Positions 48,997 to 59,810 of a stretch of 64,000 nt of DNA are shown piece by piece. The stretch comes from Harmothoe impar (lineage: Eukaryota; Annelida; Polychaeta; Phyllodocida; Polynoidae): positions 24,831,772-24,895,771 of the forward strand of contig OX381710.1 of the NCBI GenBank assembly GCA_947462335.1, given 5' to 3'. The notes under the pieces were generated by a model. It saw nothing but the letters and a program-made list of their open reading frames with translations. It made no database searches and had not been told where the DNA came from. How positions within the stretch are numbered: position 1 is the stretch's first letter; each line of letters begins with the position of its first letter. The translations under genes were made by a program, and so were the position numbers.

Positions 48997-49048
48997 TGTG
49001 TATTGACAATACACACCCATTTGCGCCACCAAACTGGCGCAAATGGGT
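48997..49048. repeat. Two adjoining perfect hairpins in POU4 intron 1
   Basis: TGTGTATTG-A-CAATACACA (48997-49015) is a perfect 9-bp inverted repeat. Immediately next, ACCCATTTGCGCCA and TGGCGCAAATGGGT (49015-49048) form a perfect 14-bp stem with a 6-nt loop (ccaaac). There is no obvious repeat-family context. Confidence 0.8.
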
Positions 49049-49532
49049 AGCAAGTGAGATGAATGTCTGCTCCCAGACCATACACAGCAGAGGGGCTGCA
49101 GCAGTGTTGGTCTGGGAGTCCGAGACTGCATTATATGGGGTATAGAGATACATATGTATAATCGTAAGTATTAGTCGTTATGTCAATAGTAGAAGTTATT
49201 TTGGTATAGCAGCTGGAGGATAACATCCAATGTTGAATGGGGATAGAAGCTGGCAGTCCCTGGTTGTAGCTGTGTATAGGGAATGGTTAATATATAGCAG
49301 GAGTCTAGGACAAAATCAGGGCCACCCCATAACCTACCCCACCCACCTCCACCCCCACCCCAGCCCGTGCTATGTCTGTTGATAGAAGCAAGGGGGCTGG
49401 AACATGAATAATACACATGTAAACAGTGGGGCTGTAAGTACTGCCGGCCCGGGCATAGACCGGGGATAACAGCCAGCTAAGTAGTACAAGGGGAGAGGTG
49501 GGGTGGGGGTATAGTAGGATACTGCACTCTAA

Positions 49533-49707
49533 CCCTTTAAGAGCAGCATAGTGCCCTAATGCATTTTGACTTTTTGTTAGTATAACGCATAAATGCAACA
49601 TTGCATGGTGAGCAACTCACAAGTACTGCATTCATTCATCATGCTGGACATACCGGGTTGATACACTCCCTATACAGCGTTGAAGCTATATCCCGTCATT
49701 ACAGGGC
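49533..49707. mobile_element. piggyBac-like foldback element within POU4 intron 1
   Basis: Starts ccctttaagagcagcatagt, centre catggtgagcaactcacaag, ends cattacaggg. CTAA flanks both ends, probably a mutated TTAA duplication. Confidence 0.7.
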
Positions 49708-52700
49708 TAAACCCACAGGCTTAAGTCCAATCAAAGTCTTAGGACATAATAACAGCAATGGTTTTAGGAGGGTAGTATTTCTGTCACAACTTATTTGCGT
49801 AAATAAGCAATCGCGATTCAAGGATCTTAGGTATAAAACGGTCCCACAAGAATGAAAAGAGCTTCCACATTGTGGAATTTGATGGATGCGACCATTCTCT
49901 GCTCAGCAGAGCCGTGTTACATATAACAACCCTCTCCCTCTTTTACCTACGTAGTAGATCAGATGGAGTAGTGGGTTGACGTGGTTTATAAGGAGACGTG
50001 TGAAGGACACAAGAGGTTGATACGGACACAGTATAGTATTATAAGATACAGTATAGAGTATAATAGGCTGACTGCCTGTTTGTGTGTGGCTGTGGGTGTG
50101 AGGGCCGCAGGTTGAGGGGATGGGAGAATAGAGGTTTACGTACAGCTGTGTGCCTGCGCCGTGTCCCCCTCTCTATACACTACTCACTGCGTCACTGACA
50201 CATGTACATAGACGTTAGTAGTATAGGGGAAGGCGGATATGGCTCTGTGCGTGATACCGGATTAGAAGAACACGAGGTTGTTGGGTACATGCTGCACTGT
50301 ATTCTAGTTACATGGTATATAGCTAAAGAGGCAGGGGACCAGGATGGTGTGGGGATTATTTACAGGCGCTAGCTGCTTGCTCAGTTTTATTGAGTGCCCG
50401 TGTCCGGGTCCCATGTCCATATACTACTCACGTTAGTCTCCGCATTTGACCTACTGAACTGTGAGTAGTATAGAGAAACTGGGATTTAGCACAGGCCCTT
50501 AAACCACACAACGGTCGGTCCTAGCTAGGTTTAGACGTTCTAATAACGGGCGACCCTCCTCCTTTGCCCCACAAAGCTGTGTGCACGATATTATCATCTG
50601 CATATCGTTAAACATACACAGGACTAGCACCACAATGCATGTCTCATTGAACAGTTTACGTGCACTAGCCTATAATGGTACAGAAACAGTTTGAACATGA
50701 CCTATACTATAGTAGTCTATGTGTCAGTGTGTGTATGTGGAGCAGCAGTTAGGGTATTAGCTAGACCGGGGTAGGTGCAGGGTTAAAGCCGCTGTCCCTA
50801 CTAACACACATGTCGGTAATTGGTCCTGGGGCGGTTCATGCATCCGGAACAGATGTAGCACCATGTCGGCACGCTCCCACCCTCCCCAACACACACACAC
50901 ACACCCTACATGCAATGTGTGTGTGTTAGGTGTGTGTGTGTGGGGGGGGGGTAAAGCTACCGTATGGGCTGGAGTGAGTCGGGTGGGGGGGGGGGGATCT
51001 GAGAGACACGCGACACTGACTGGGTGAGTAGGATCGGGGTGTAGTTGTCGTGCTTGTAAACGGTTTGACCCTGAGTTGATACACAGACTCCCCGAAAACT
51101 CACCAGCCTACTCCTCCCTATACCACAATAACCCTAACTTCCTATATGGTGTAACCCTGAAGCACTTGACCTACCATAGCATGTCTAACTTCACACTGTC
51201 CCCTTACAGTGTATCATTGGTGCACGCTATAGCACATATAACTCTATACAAACCATTCCCACCAGCCTCTATTGGGATCACAAATACACAATGTGTGACA
51301 CATACGACCAACAGAAATAACTAGAATAAATCCTTGTCGTCCACTCCAATACTAAATGATTATACCCCCATTATAAGCACATACATATTTATATAGACAC
51401 GTGTACATAATATGATAATAGATCCAACGACAGCTATTATTGAAAGTGGGGGTACTGTGTCTATTGTTAAGGTATAACAGGTACCCCAGACTCTGTCAGC
51501 ACCACTAGTGCCGGCATGTCAGGGCTGTGGGGTAACTGTTGGGTGGGTGGGCAGGCAGCTATTAGGTATGCAGAGCAGCTCCCGACTCTTGACCTAGACA
51601 GGGGCCGCCACAGCCGCTTAAATAATTCATCCGACTGTTGCGCGGAATCAAGGTCATAGCAGGCGGTTACAGCAATTACCATGGGACAGGGAGAGCGGTG
51701 GGTCTGGGTTGGGGCGGATGGAGGTGTGTGTGGGGAGGGGTGCAGTTATGGTGGGGATATCAAGGCGAATGAAGTGCAAAGGAACGGTGCTGAAATAAAA
51801 TGGGTATTTTCGGGAAGAGTGGGGAACGATATGTAGGATTATAATATGGGAAATAACACTAGTAGGAGATAGTGAAAGTCTGTGATGGGGTTCTAGCCAC
51901 TATGTGGAGGTGCAAATGGAGAGATCGGAGTCAGAGGGCCTGGGGGAAGGGAGAGATAGAGAGGGTGGGAGGCCCGATGGGAGTTGGGAGTAGGAGGGAG
52001 GGGGTAATGGCCTCAGGGCTGGTCTGTTGGTGAGTGCGGTGGATAGGTAGATGGGGGTGGATAGGGGATTACAATGATGCTAGCATTCCAATATAATGCC
52101 ACCGGCAGTATCTAACGCACTGCCAAATAGCTGTGTTACAAGTCAAGCTGAAATCGGCTCATAATACATTACTGTAGCATTCTAGTTATGTAGTAGGGTA
52201 CCTATAATTCAGATTCCATAATAGTGGATTGTTTCCGAAGCTGTAGTGGATATGCCTTTTAGTGTTGCACATCACCTTTAGTCCACCTGATATTCTTACA
52301 CCAAACCACATAAAGATGCTGTCACATTATAGTACATTATATGCCTACACATCATGTGTAGAAACACCCACACTCATACTATACCACACCCAGTATCATT
52401 TATAATTCTCTGAATCAGTTAAAATATCCCATAATAGTATATATAGTGTACGTTATCAAAGCCTACGTTTAATACCTATATACATGTACCTAACCTAGAA
52501 ATAATCCATGTGTACGATCGTGTACGCTAACATTAATTCAGCATATACCCTACTCACATACCGATCCTACACTACCAGCCCCTAACCAGCACACTAGATG
52601 CACAGCATCACCTGCTCTCTCTACGCCGTGCATACATTAACCTGGCTGTTGTGAGCTGCTCCCCCGGTTAGAGCTGGTCATCTCCATACCACTCCATGGT

Positions 52701-53631
52701 AACACAAGCCGCTCACAGACCCTGCGTCAACACCACATGAATACTTAAACACCACAACAAATCCCGCCCCACCACCTTCCCTCCCTCCCACCCTGCCCCA
52801 CCCGAGGCCCCCAGTGCTATCCACGCGGGGATGAAACAGCCGGGAGGAGCCTCTGTGCACAGTGTTAGACTGGTCCCTGGGTTTGGGTTATTCCCTGGGA
52901 TATATCTCCATACCTCAAGCTATGATACATATGAGTGGTTTGCATATACTCTTGGGTTGGGTTATATGTACTGATATATCTCCCACCGTCCGGTGGTCGG
53001 CCGCATGGGGTGGGGTGGCGAGGCAGAGGGTAGGGTAGGCTGTGGGAAGGGACGATGGCTACTGGTGGCGGCCTCTACAGGATCAAATAAACATGTCTCA
53101 TAAAATATGTAAATTGTGGAGAAGGCAGACTACCCCTCTCTCTCCCTACCTCTTTCACTCCCCCTATTCCTTCCTCCCATCTCTATCCCCATCAACACCC
53201 TATTGTGGATTATAGCCGCCGCTTATGATAATGACGATAATGATCTAGGACACCCAACCCTGATAGATGACTGTGTCCCTGGATATAGAACACGCCTAGC
53301 GAGATACATGTACCCATTATATATGGTAACAGGTACATGGTAGAAACAGGTTGTAGTGGTGGTATTCCTGATTAGCGGGAACCCTAGTATGCGCGGCCAT
53401 TGGATTCCACTGGGGCAGTGAGATAACAGCTGATATGTACCTACTAACACGATGAATACTATTTGCACCCTAAGACGTCCGCAGTAAATATCATGGAGCG
53501 ATTTGATTGGTCTATAGGACCTATTCCGCCACACGCCTATACAATGAGCAGGTTGGGGTGTGCACGGTGAGCAGTATATGAGTTGCTCCCCGCACGGTAT
53601 CAGTATGACTGTATAACACTATAGCAGCTAC

Positions 53632-53937
53632 CTGTAGTAAGGACGGGTAGTCCGGACTGTCCATGTGGTGGTACTTAGTGCTGGTGAGTGCCGGGGAGTG
53701 CTGCATGGAGGCGCCGCCGTGCGTGGTGCGGGCCGCGACGTGGTTGGCCATGCGCCGCACGGGATCCGTCCTGTACGGCGGCGAGTAGCGGCCTCCCCCC
53801 GGCAGGCCGCCGCTGCCGTTAACGTTCCCACCTCCTCCTGCCCCTCCCCCTCCTCCTCCTCCCCCACCGCCTGGGCCCTGCATGGGGGAGTGCAGGCTGG
53901 TCGGGTGCTGGGGTTTGTTAGTCGCCATCATCATCAT
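53632..53937 (-). CDS. POU4: POU4 (Brn3-class) transcription factor, exon 1
   Basis: This exon encodes residues 1-102. It begins MMMMATNKPQHPTSLHSPMQ, similar in style to the MMSM/MMTM starts of POU4 proteins. It is followed by a Gly run (about 22-38), a low-complexity Ser/Gly/Pro/Arg segment, and SPDYPSLLQ, the start of the POU-IV box (KYPSL in vertebrates), where the donor CAG/gtagct interrupts it. An in-frame TAG nine codons upstream (53962-53964) shows that translation starts at one of the four tandem ATGs, unless an upstream splice exists. The exon is very GC-rich and sits in a CpG-rich region. The N-terminus is longer than that of vertebrate POU4 long isoforms before the POU-IV box because of the Gly-rich insertion. 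Confidence 0.92.
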
Positions 53938-55150
53938 GTCGGCGGGCGCCGGGTGGCCCGACTATTGCCGGGCTCCAACCCGCGCCGCCTCCGCCGCCGC
54001 CGTCGTCGTCTTACTCGTGCCGCGCCTCCTCCTCCTCCCGGGTGGGCGCCGACGGGGGCCGGGGACGTGTCGGTGGGCGCCGCGCCCGGGCGCCGCTCCA
54101 GGCACCGTGCTTGTGTGTGGCCGCTGAGATGGAGTGTCCAGATATTGAGTGGAGGTTAAGGCGCGCGTGGACGCGTATCCCGCGCCACGCGTGTCCACCG
54201 CGCGTCAAGCTGTGTGAACCCTACCTCCTGGTCAGCTTCTGCTTATACCAGTGAAACCAACACCAGGTGTGGGGCCTGTTGACACTGGGAGTAGTGAGCC
54301 CGTATACCCAGTACAAGTGGGTAGTGGTATACTAGTAGTAGTAGTAGTTGGTGAAAGCCATCCAGTTACTGTGAGTAGTATATGGAAATTGTAGTGCACT
54401 ATCACCAGCAGTAGTGTAGTAGTAGTATAGTAGTAGTGTAATGCACTAAGAGTAGCACACGGCTAGTCGTATAGTATGTATGTATGCAGGTAGGTAGTAG
54501 TCTGTAGTAGTAGCAGTAGCAGCAGCAGACCTACTAGTATTAAGTATTAACCAGCTCCTGCTGCTGCTGCCCCTCCTGTAGCTGCTGCTCACTACTGCTC
54601 ACTGAGCTGCTCCCTGTACCACTCCCCACCCTCAGTCTACTCCACACTCCAGCACCCAGTGGACGCGCCGCCTCTACCCGACTACTGCCGCCGCCGCGCC
54701 GTCCTCACGCCGCTTTCTATTGTATTGCCATACCCGCCACTACCCAAGCTGCACCTGTCCTGCCGCCACTACCCGGCATGCCTCCTGCCTGCTGCCTGCC
54801 CACGTGATTAAACCGGAACCCCTGCGCACGCGCACTAGCCACATCCGCCCGCGGGGTTACAGCCGCAGCCAGGGCCAGGTTGCTGACGGGAGTTGGGGAG
54901 GGAGGGAGTCAAAGGAGGGGAGGAGGAGGGAGGGAGGAGAGGAGGGGGTGGGTGTATGTGTGAGCAAGACCTCCTCCTCCTCCTCCTACTACTCCTCACA
55001 GCGCCGCAGTATAAACACCAAGTAAAGCCCAGCGGCCACCACTTGCACCGGCCAGCACCACCCACCACCCACCACCAGCAGCACCACCCGCGTCCCACCA
55101 CCACCACTGTCCTGGCTGCAGCGTCCAGCCGCGCCCAATCCAATTATTTA
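53938..55150 (-). promoter_or_regulatory. POU4: GC-rich 5' UTR/promoter region of POU4
   Basis: CpG-dense sequence extends upstream from the POU4 start codon, strongest at 53938-54200 and again at 54640-54870. It has CCGCC runs, a GAGCTGCTC motif at 54604, and CACGTGATT at about 54801. I could not place a TATA box or a transcription start, so the 5' UTR length is unknown. Many short accidental frames occur here because of the base composition. Confidence 0.5.
54325..54600. repeat. TAG/GTA and CAG trinucleotide-rich tract upstream of POU4
   Basis: Runs of agtagtagtagtagt, tagtagtagtagtg, cagtagcagcagcag and gctgctgctg are interleaved over about 270 bp, partly as an inverted arrangement (cagcagcag then ctgctgctg). 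Confidence 0.75.
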
Positions 55151-56520
55151 GTCCTGACCGCCGAGGTACAGCACCGCCCGGACAGCAACAGGAGGACGCC
55201 CTGGAGGAGGGCACCAGCCGGGGACCAGGAGGAACAGGGGTGTGTGTGGGGTTGTGGGGGTGAACTGGGGGAGGACTGGGGAAAGAAAGAAGGCTAGGCG
55301 GGTTTAAATTACAATGAGGAAATGGGTAGAAGGATGGGTGTAGGTAATAAGGGAGAGTTAAAACTAAAGGGATAAAGAGGGACAGCAGAAGGATCAGAAT
55401 GGATATTAAAGCTGCAATGATCAAATGCTGGTGACGGAGAGAGTGCTGCAGCCGTTTCACTAAGGGATGAAAAGGCACGGGATGAATGGCAGGTAACAGA
55501 AGAGGAGATGGGTCACAGATAACATGACAGAATATGGACAGACTCCATGTATAGCTACTGGAGGAGCCTCATACAGCTGGAGGAGGCTGCAGCACCCTCC
55601 ACACAGCTGGTAGAGAGGTAGGACGGCTGGTGGTATTGGATTTGGGCTGCTCCGAGGCTGGGGGCTGCGGCCTAGTGAAGGGACGCCAATTGGCTTTCCA
55701 TGAGAAAGCAAAGCACCCCGCTCCATATGGTGCCTCCCCCACTCAAATAGTAGTTATTGGCGTAGGCCGCAGGGTGTGGACTGGGGGTGGGGGTATTGAA
55801 TGTAAGGTGGTATTGGGGGTTTCTGTGTATTGGATCTAAGGGGTGGGGGCATGGGTGTGGTGGGTTGAAGTGGTGGTCTGCGAAGTAGGGTTGCTGAGGT
55901 TTTATGGATGAATGGTGATATGGGTTACTTTGTGGCTACCGTGGTAAGGTATTGGTAAATACCAAATGAGAAATCGATCCATGTTAAGAATAGTGAAGTT
56001 TGCCTAACCCTTGATATGTTGTGATTGATATTTGCTATACAATTGCACGCTTCTAAGTTATTCATATTGAGCACAAAGTTGATATGTCTTTTGGTTAGGC
56101 TAATACTTTGCATCATTGAATAATTGATTTAATAATTGCAGTGTTAACTTTCGGCCACGTGTATTTAGAATCGTGTACTACAGCTCCAACACATTTGTGC
56201 TCTACAGTTCCAATATCTGGTGTTAGATGGCAGCACCCTCAGATGTGAGCTTTGTGTCAAGCCTCACAGTGAATAAAAACATGGGCAGCCATATGGCGTG
56301 AAGAAAAATAACATCGTGGACCAAGGCGTGTTTTGATTATCAAATGAGGAGGAAAGTAAATGATGCCTACCCCTTCCTTGCCCTGCCGTCCGTGGCATAA
56401 CTGCATTACTACCTGCAGGTACCTACGTGAGAGCACAACCCTTCTCGTCCTCACATAATATAATATCATCCTTACTCCCATATTTTCCCTACGCCCAGCT
56501 CCATGGTTAATACACATACA
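55151..56520. other. Gene-free interval upstream of POU4
   Basis: No supported exon. Purine-rich sequence (55240-55440) and unique AT-rich sequence only. Confidence 0.45.
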
Positions 56521-57379
56521 CACAGAAAATTATGCGAGTCACAATGACTCATCTACCCTAGTCAATGGGACTTTGACTCACTTCTTTGCTCATTTGACTC
56601 TGCCATGTGGTGAGTCAAACCACATTTGACTCATTTACCATTATTGACTCACTTGCCTTGCAGAGTTAAGTGAGTTTGACTCTGACAGCAACCGAGTCAA
56701 AGTCACTTTGACTCTTTTATCTGAGTCAAAGTGACTTTGACTCAGATATTCCCGCCATAGGTCACGTGGGGACGCCGTTTTCTTTGTTTAGATGCATCAT
56801 TGCATCAGTAGGACTACAGCAGCGGCATGGAGAGATGTATAGGTGAGTACATATGTATGTCTATGTATATTTTGTATAAATGTAACCAGGGATGTAACCA
56901 ATGTGAAATGGGTTTCATTAACTGGTTGATGGGGGGTATGAACATGTACATATTGATTATGGATGTGTAGTGCATGCATGCACTGCAGTAAACATGGTAT
57001 CATATTGTTTTAAACTTTAGTCATGGGATTATTCCCAAGATCAGTGCCTGTTTCTATAGCACATGTATCTAGAAATACCTTGACTCAACATAAAATATGT
57101 ATTAATGCCTATAACGTTCTCTTCCAGATTTTTGAGCTGGCCATGGATAACACACACCCAACAACTGATGATAAATAAAAATGCATAGCCCTACCACGGT
57201 CCACCCCATCTGGCATTTCAAGCCTATACAAAATAGTCAAACATATTTGACTCATTTGTATATCCGAGTCAAATGCAGTTTGACTCGCTTGCACAAATGA
57301 GTCAAAAAGTGAGTTATTCTGATGACAGAGCTTTGACTCAGGCAAGTGAGTTATTTTGACTAGGATAATTTTCTCTGTG
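56521..57379. mobile_element. GAGTCAAA-rich DNA element, copy 2 (inverted relative to copy 1)
   Basis: CACAGAAAATTATGCGAGTC at the left and the inverse of ctaggataattttctctgtg at the right define the ends. TACA is directly repeated outside both ends (56517-56520 and 57380-57383). Each arm holds repeated GAGTCAAA/TTTGACTC motifs. The interior (for example gccgttttctttgttta, tgcatcagtag) matches copy 1 at 32803-32876 in inverse orientation. It lies 2.6 kb upstream of the POU4 start. Confidence 0.78.
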
Positions 57380-57579
57380 TACACAAGTCTTTCCTAAATC
57401 CTCCTCTATTTCCCCAACGATTCGACAATGGTGAGAGAGGTCGATTGGTTATCGTTAAAGTGCATGTGTACGTGTGGTTTTAAGTATATTTCAGTATTTC
57501 CATGTGCCCCCTGCACCCCCACCCAACCCCAGTCTCTACCCCCATCTCCCCAACCCTCCAGTACCCAGACATTAGATGG

Positions 57580-57790
57580 AAGGTGATTAATTAATTAGAA
57601 ACCTGACCTCAACGAGGGGCCGGCACGCCCCCTCCCCCTCCCCTCCCTCCCACCCTCTCAGCGTAAATTCATTTTAGTGAGACTATTATCCCATTAGAAG
57701 GGAGATCCGCTCTGGGCTGAATGACTTCCGATTCTCCCATGATCCAGGACAGATGTCAGAGATCAACTGATTAATATCAAAGCCCCTGTA
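57580..57790. promoter_or_regulatory. Candidate cis-regulatory block with homeodomain motifs
   Basis: Unique sequence with gtgattaattaattag, cattttagtgagactattat then cccattagaa, and ctgattaatatcaaagc (TAAT cores plus a TCF-like ATCAAAG). It lies 3.6 kb upstream of the POU4 start codon. Density of TAAT cores only; conservation unknown. Confidence 0.28.
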
Positions 57791-58789
57791 AGTGTGATTC
57801 TAAGGGTATTTGTCTTAGTGTGTAGCAGACTGCTAGGGCACTTTAATCGGAGACTTCAATCTGGAACACTAAAACCTGCGGAATGCAAATACATAATGCA
57901 TGTGTATAATGCGTGTGTATACTATATTGTACTGTACTTTCCACTGTGAAAACTGTTCACCTCGATCTAGCAGGCTGTATGCAGGAAAGTACAATTCGAA
58001 CCACTATCATTATTTCCCTATATTTGTTATATAAAAAGGCCAACCTTCATCAAGGTATATTTGATGAATGACTGAATTGACAATTTCTGTTATAGAGCTG
58101 TGTATTAGATACATGTGCTATGTGGTTTGTGATACCATTGTTCACGACTAAGGGCAATGAAGGAGTGGGAGAGATGGTGATTTATTGTAGTAATTTATTA
58201 TTCATCTTTGCCCTGCTCATCGACACGGCCCCGTCCGTAGCACCTTCCAGGGGTGTGAACAGGACTGTGTGTGTGTGTTGGGGGGGGGGGGGGTGTAGGG
58301 CCGGGGGCAGTGGACCAGATCATTGAGGAACATCCCTAGATACACTCTCCTCTCCTAGACTATTGCAGGGTTTCCATGCAACCATGCAGGTATTCCATCC
58401 GTTGTAATACATGCAAGGAGAGTGAGCGTTGGCACGTCTAGATTATACCTGATGGTACCATCAAATGGTACCCTAAGATCTTCACGGGATGTTATCTCTG
58501 ATTCCACTAGTTATGATAATTTACCATAGACGGGTTTCATATCGTGGTTCCCTTCTATCCTACTCTGTCCCATTGTCAAGGTCTCATCTCTCAAACAGAA
58601 GTCTTTCGTCTTGTACTCCTTTCACAGTCGTGTCTCCTCATCCACCCCTTCTGACCTCCCCTTTATTAGACCTGACTACACCCCCTCCAACGCACTCCCA
58701 CCCCAACTCCCCCACACGGTCCTTCTTCTAACCTCTAACACCCCCCCCCCCTACGACACTCCTCCTCCAAGGCCCTCCCAGAGGACCCC

Positions 58790-58990
58790 AATCCTCCGCT
58801 GCATTGTAAAAATTTCCATTTTTACGAGGATCATAAGCAATGTGGAGGGTGCTGGCGGCCCCCTGCGCGGCGGTCGGGTGCAGGGCCTTATTAATGTCCA
58901 CTTGTGTTCAATCTGTCCCTACCCTAAGACGGTGATCGTTTTGCTTACACTTGCCGTGCGGTCGACCGCCGCTTGATTGAGAGGAATCGA
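58790..58990. promoter_or_regulatory. Candidate cis-regulatory block
   Basis: A GC-richer unique segment with ttgtaaaaatttccattttt (inverted repeat), gccttattaatgtccac and gtcgaccgccgcttgattga. It is not part of any repeat family seen here. Offered only as a conservation candidate. Confidence 0.2.
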
Positions 58991-59089
58991 GATGGGTCCC
59001 GAGAGGCCGGGTGGTGGTGATTAAAACGCCGACCACGGCCGGTAATGGGCCCGGGGTTCTCCACGGGTGCTGCCTACTGCCTTCCCATG

Positions 59090-59200
59090 CACCCTGCCTG
59101 CTTCCTCTTGTACCATGGAGGTGTGGGTGCAGGCCTGCCCAGGCTAACAGCCTCCTCCTGTAGCCTAGAGGTGTGGCTGTAAGCCTGCCCAGGCCAAATG
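59090..59200. repeat. Two-copy ~60-bp tandem repeat
   Basis: cctcttgtaccatggaggtg, then tgggtgcaggcctgcccagg, is followed by cctcctgtagcctagaggtg, then tggctgtaagcctgcccagg. Confidence 0.8.
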
Positions 59201-59575
59201 CCCAATTCAGTGACTCACTCCTATACTTACTCCATATGTATATATGTATACTTTTTTTTATAACCATCGCAAACATGATGTGTTGGCAATGATACTAGGA
59301 AACAAAGCTCTACATCTTTGTAATAGAGTATGTGCTAAATAATCTGTCAGTGCATGGATCTGGTATAGTCCCAACGTCTACTGCTTTAGTGGGGGTTTTT
59401 AAAGGTCCAAGCCTCTTTTTAGACTAAGGGCCCTTGACTTGCCCAAACCCTATTACCCCAAGCGCGCCCTGCGGCACCAGCTTGAATTACCTCACAACAC
59501 CCGGCCTCAATAACGCGACGAGCAGCTCATGGCCTAGTTCGGGGTGTGGCCGCCAGGGGTGTGCAGGTCGTGGTG

Positions 59576-59589
59576 GTGCCCCCTGGTGG
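59576..59589 (-). promoter_or_regulatory. CTCF-like motif, reverse orientation (14 of 14)
   Basis: The minus strand reads CCACCAGGGGGCAC, a complete match to CCASYAGRKGGCRS. It lies in a GC-rich block (59500-59640) that also contains accggaagtg (ETS) and GAGCAGCTC (59520). It is 5.6 kb upstream of the POU4 start codon. Confidence 0.5.
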
Positions 59590-59810
59590 ACGCTGTGACA
59601 GACCGGAAGTGTCGGCGCTGACCACGCCCCCTGTCTTCTCATTAGGGAAACAAAGCCCCGAGAAGTTCGTGTAAGGGAGTGTAGGGGGAGCCACGAGAGG
59701 GGAGCTGCTCCGCAGCTCCTGTGCTGCTCCCTGATGATTGTACTCAATGTGTATTGAGTTGGGTACGACTGTGTGTATGTGGGTAAACGTTTATTTATCA
59801 TATAGGACAT

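Larger units (their letters stand above)
47328..53631 (-). other. POU4: POU4 intron 1
   Basis: The donor CAG/gtagct (53632/53631) and acceptor ttgcag/AGC (47328/47327) join exons in phase 0. The 6.3 kb intron holds one piggyBac-like element (49533-49707), an exceptional tandem hairpin (48997-49048), compound GT/G repeats (50931-50951), a C-run/CA-type repeat near 50889, and two GAGC(A/T)GCTC motifs (51573 and 52653). I see no additional coding exon. The POU-IV box already has normal length when the two exons are joined, so none is required. Confidence 0.85.

Noticed and set aside
53665..54159. 164-codon plus-strand frame
   Set aside because: Antisense to the Gly-rich POU4 exon 1 and its GC-rich upstream region.
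54893..55297. Upstream frames near the POU4 promoter as a second gene
   Set aside because: Frames on both strands arise from GGA/CCA-rich low-complexity sequence.
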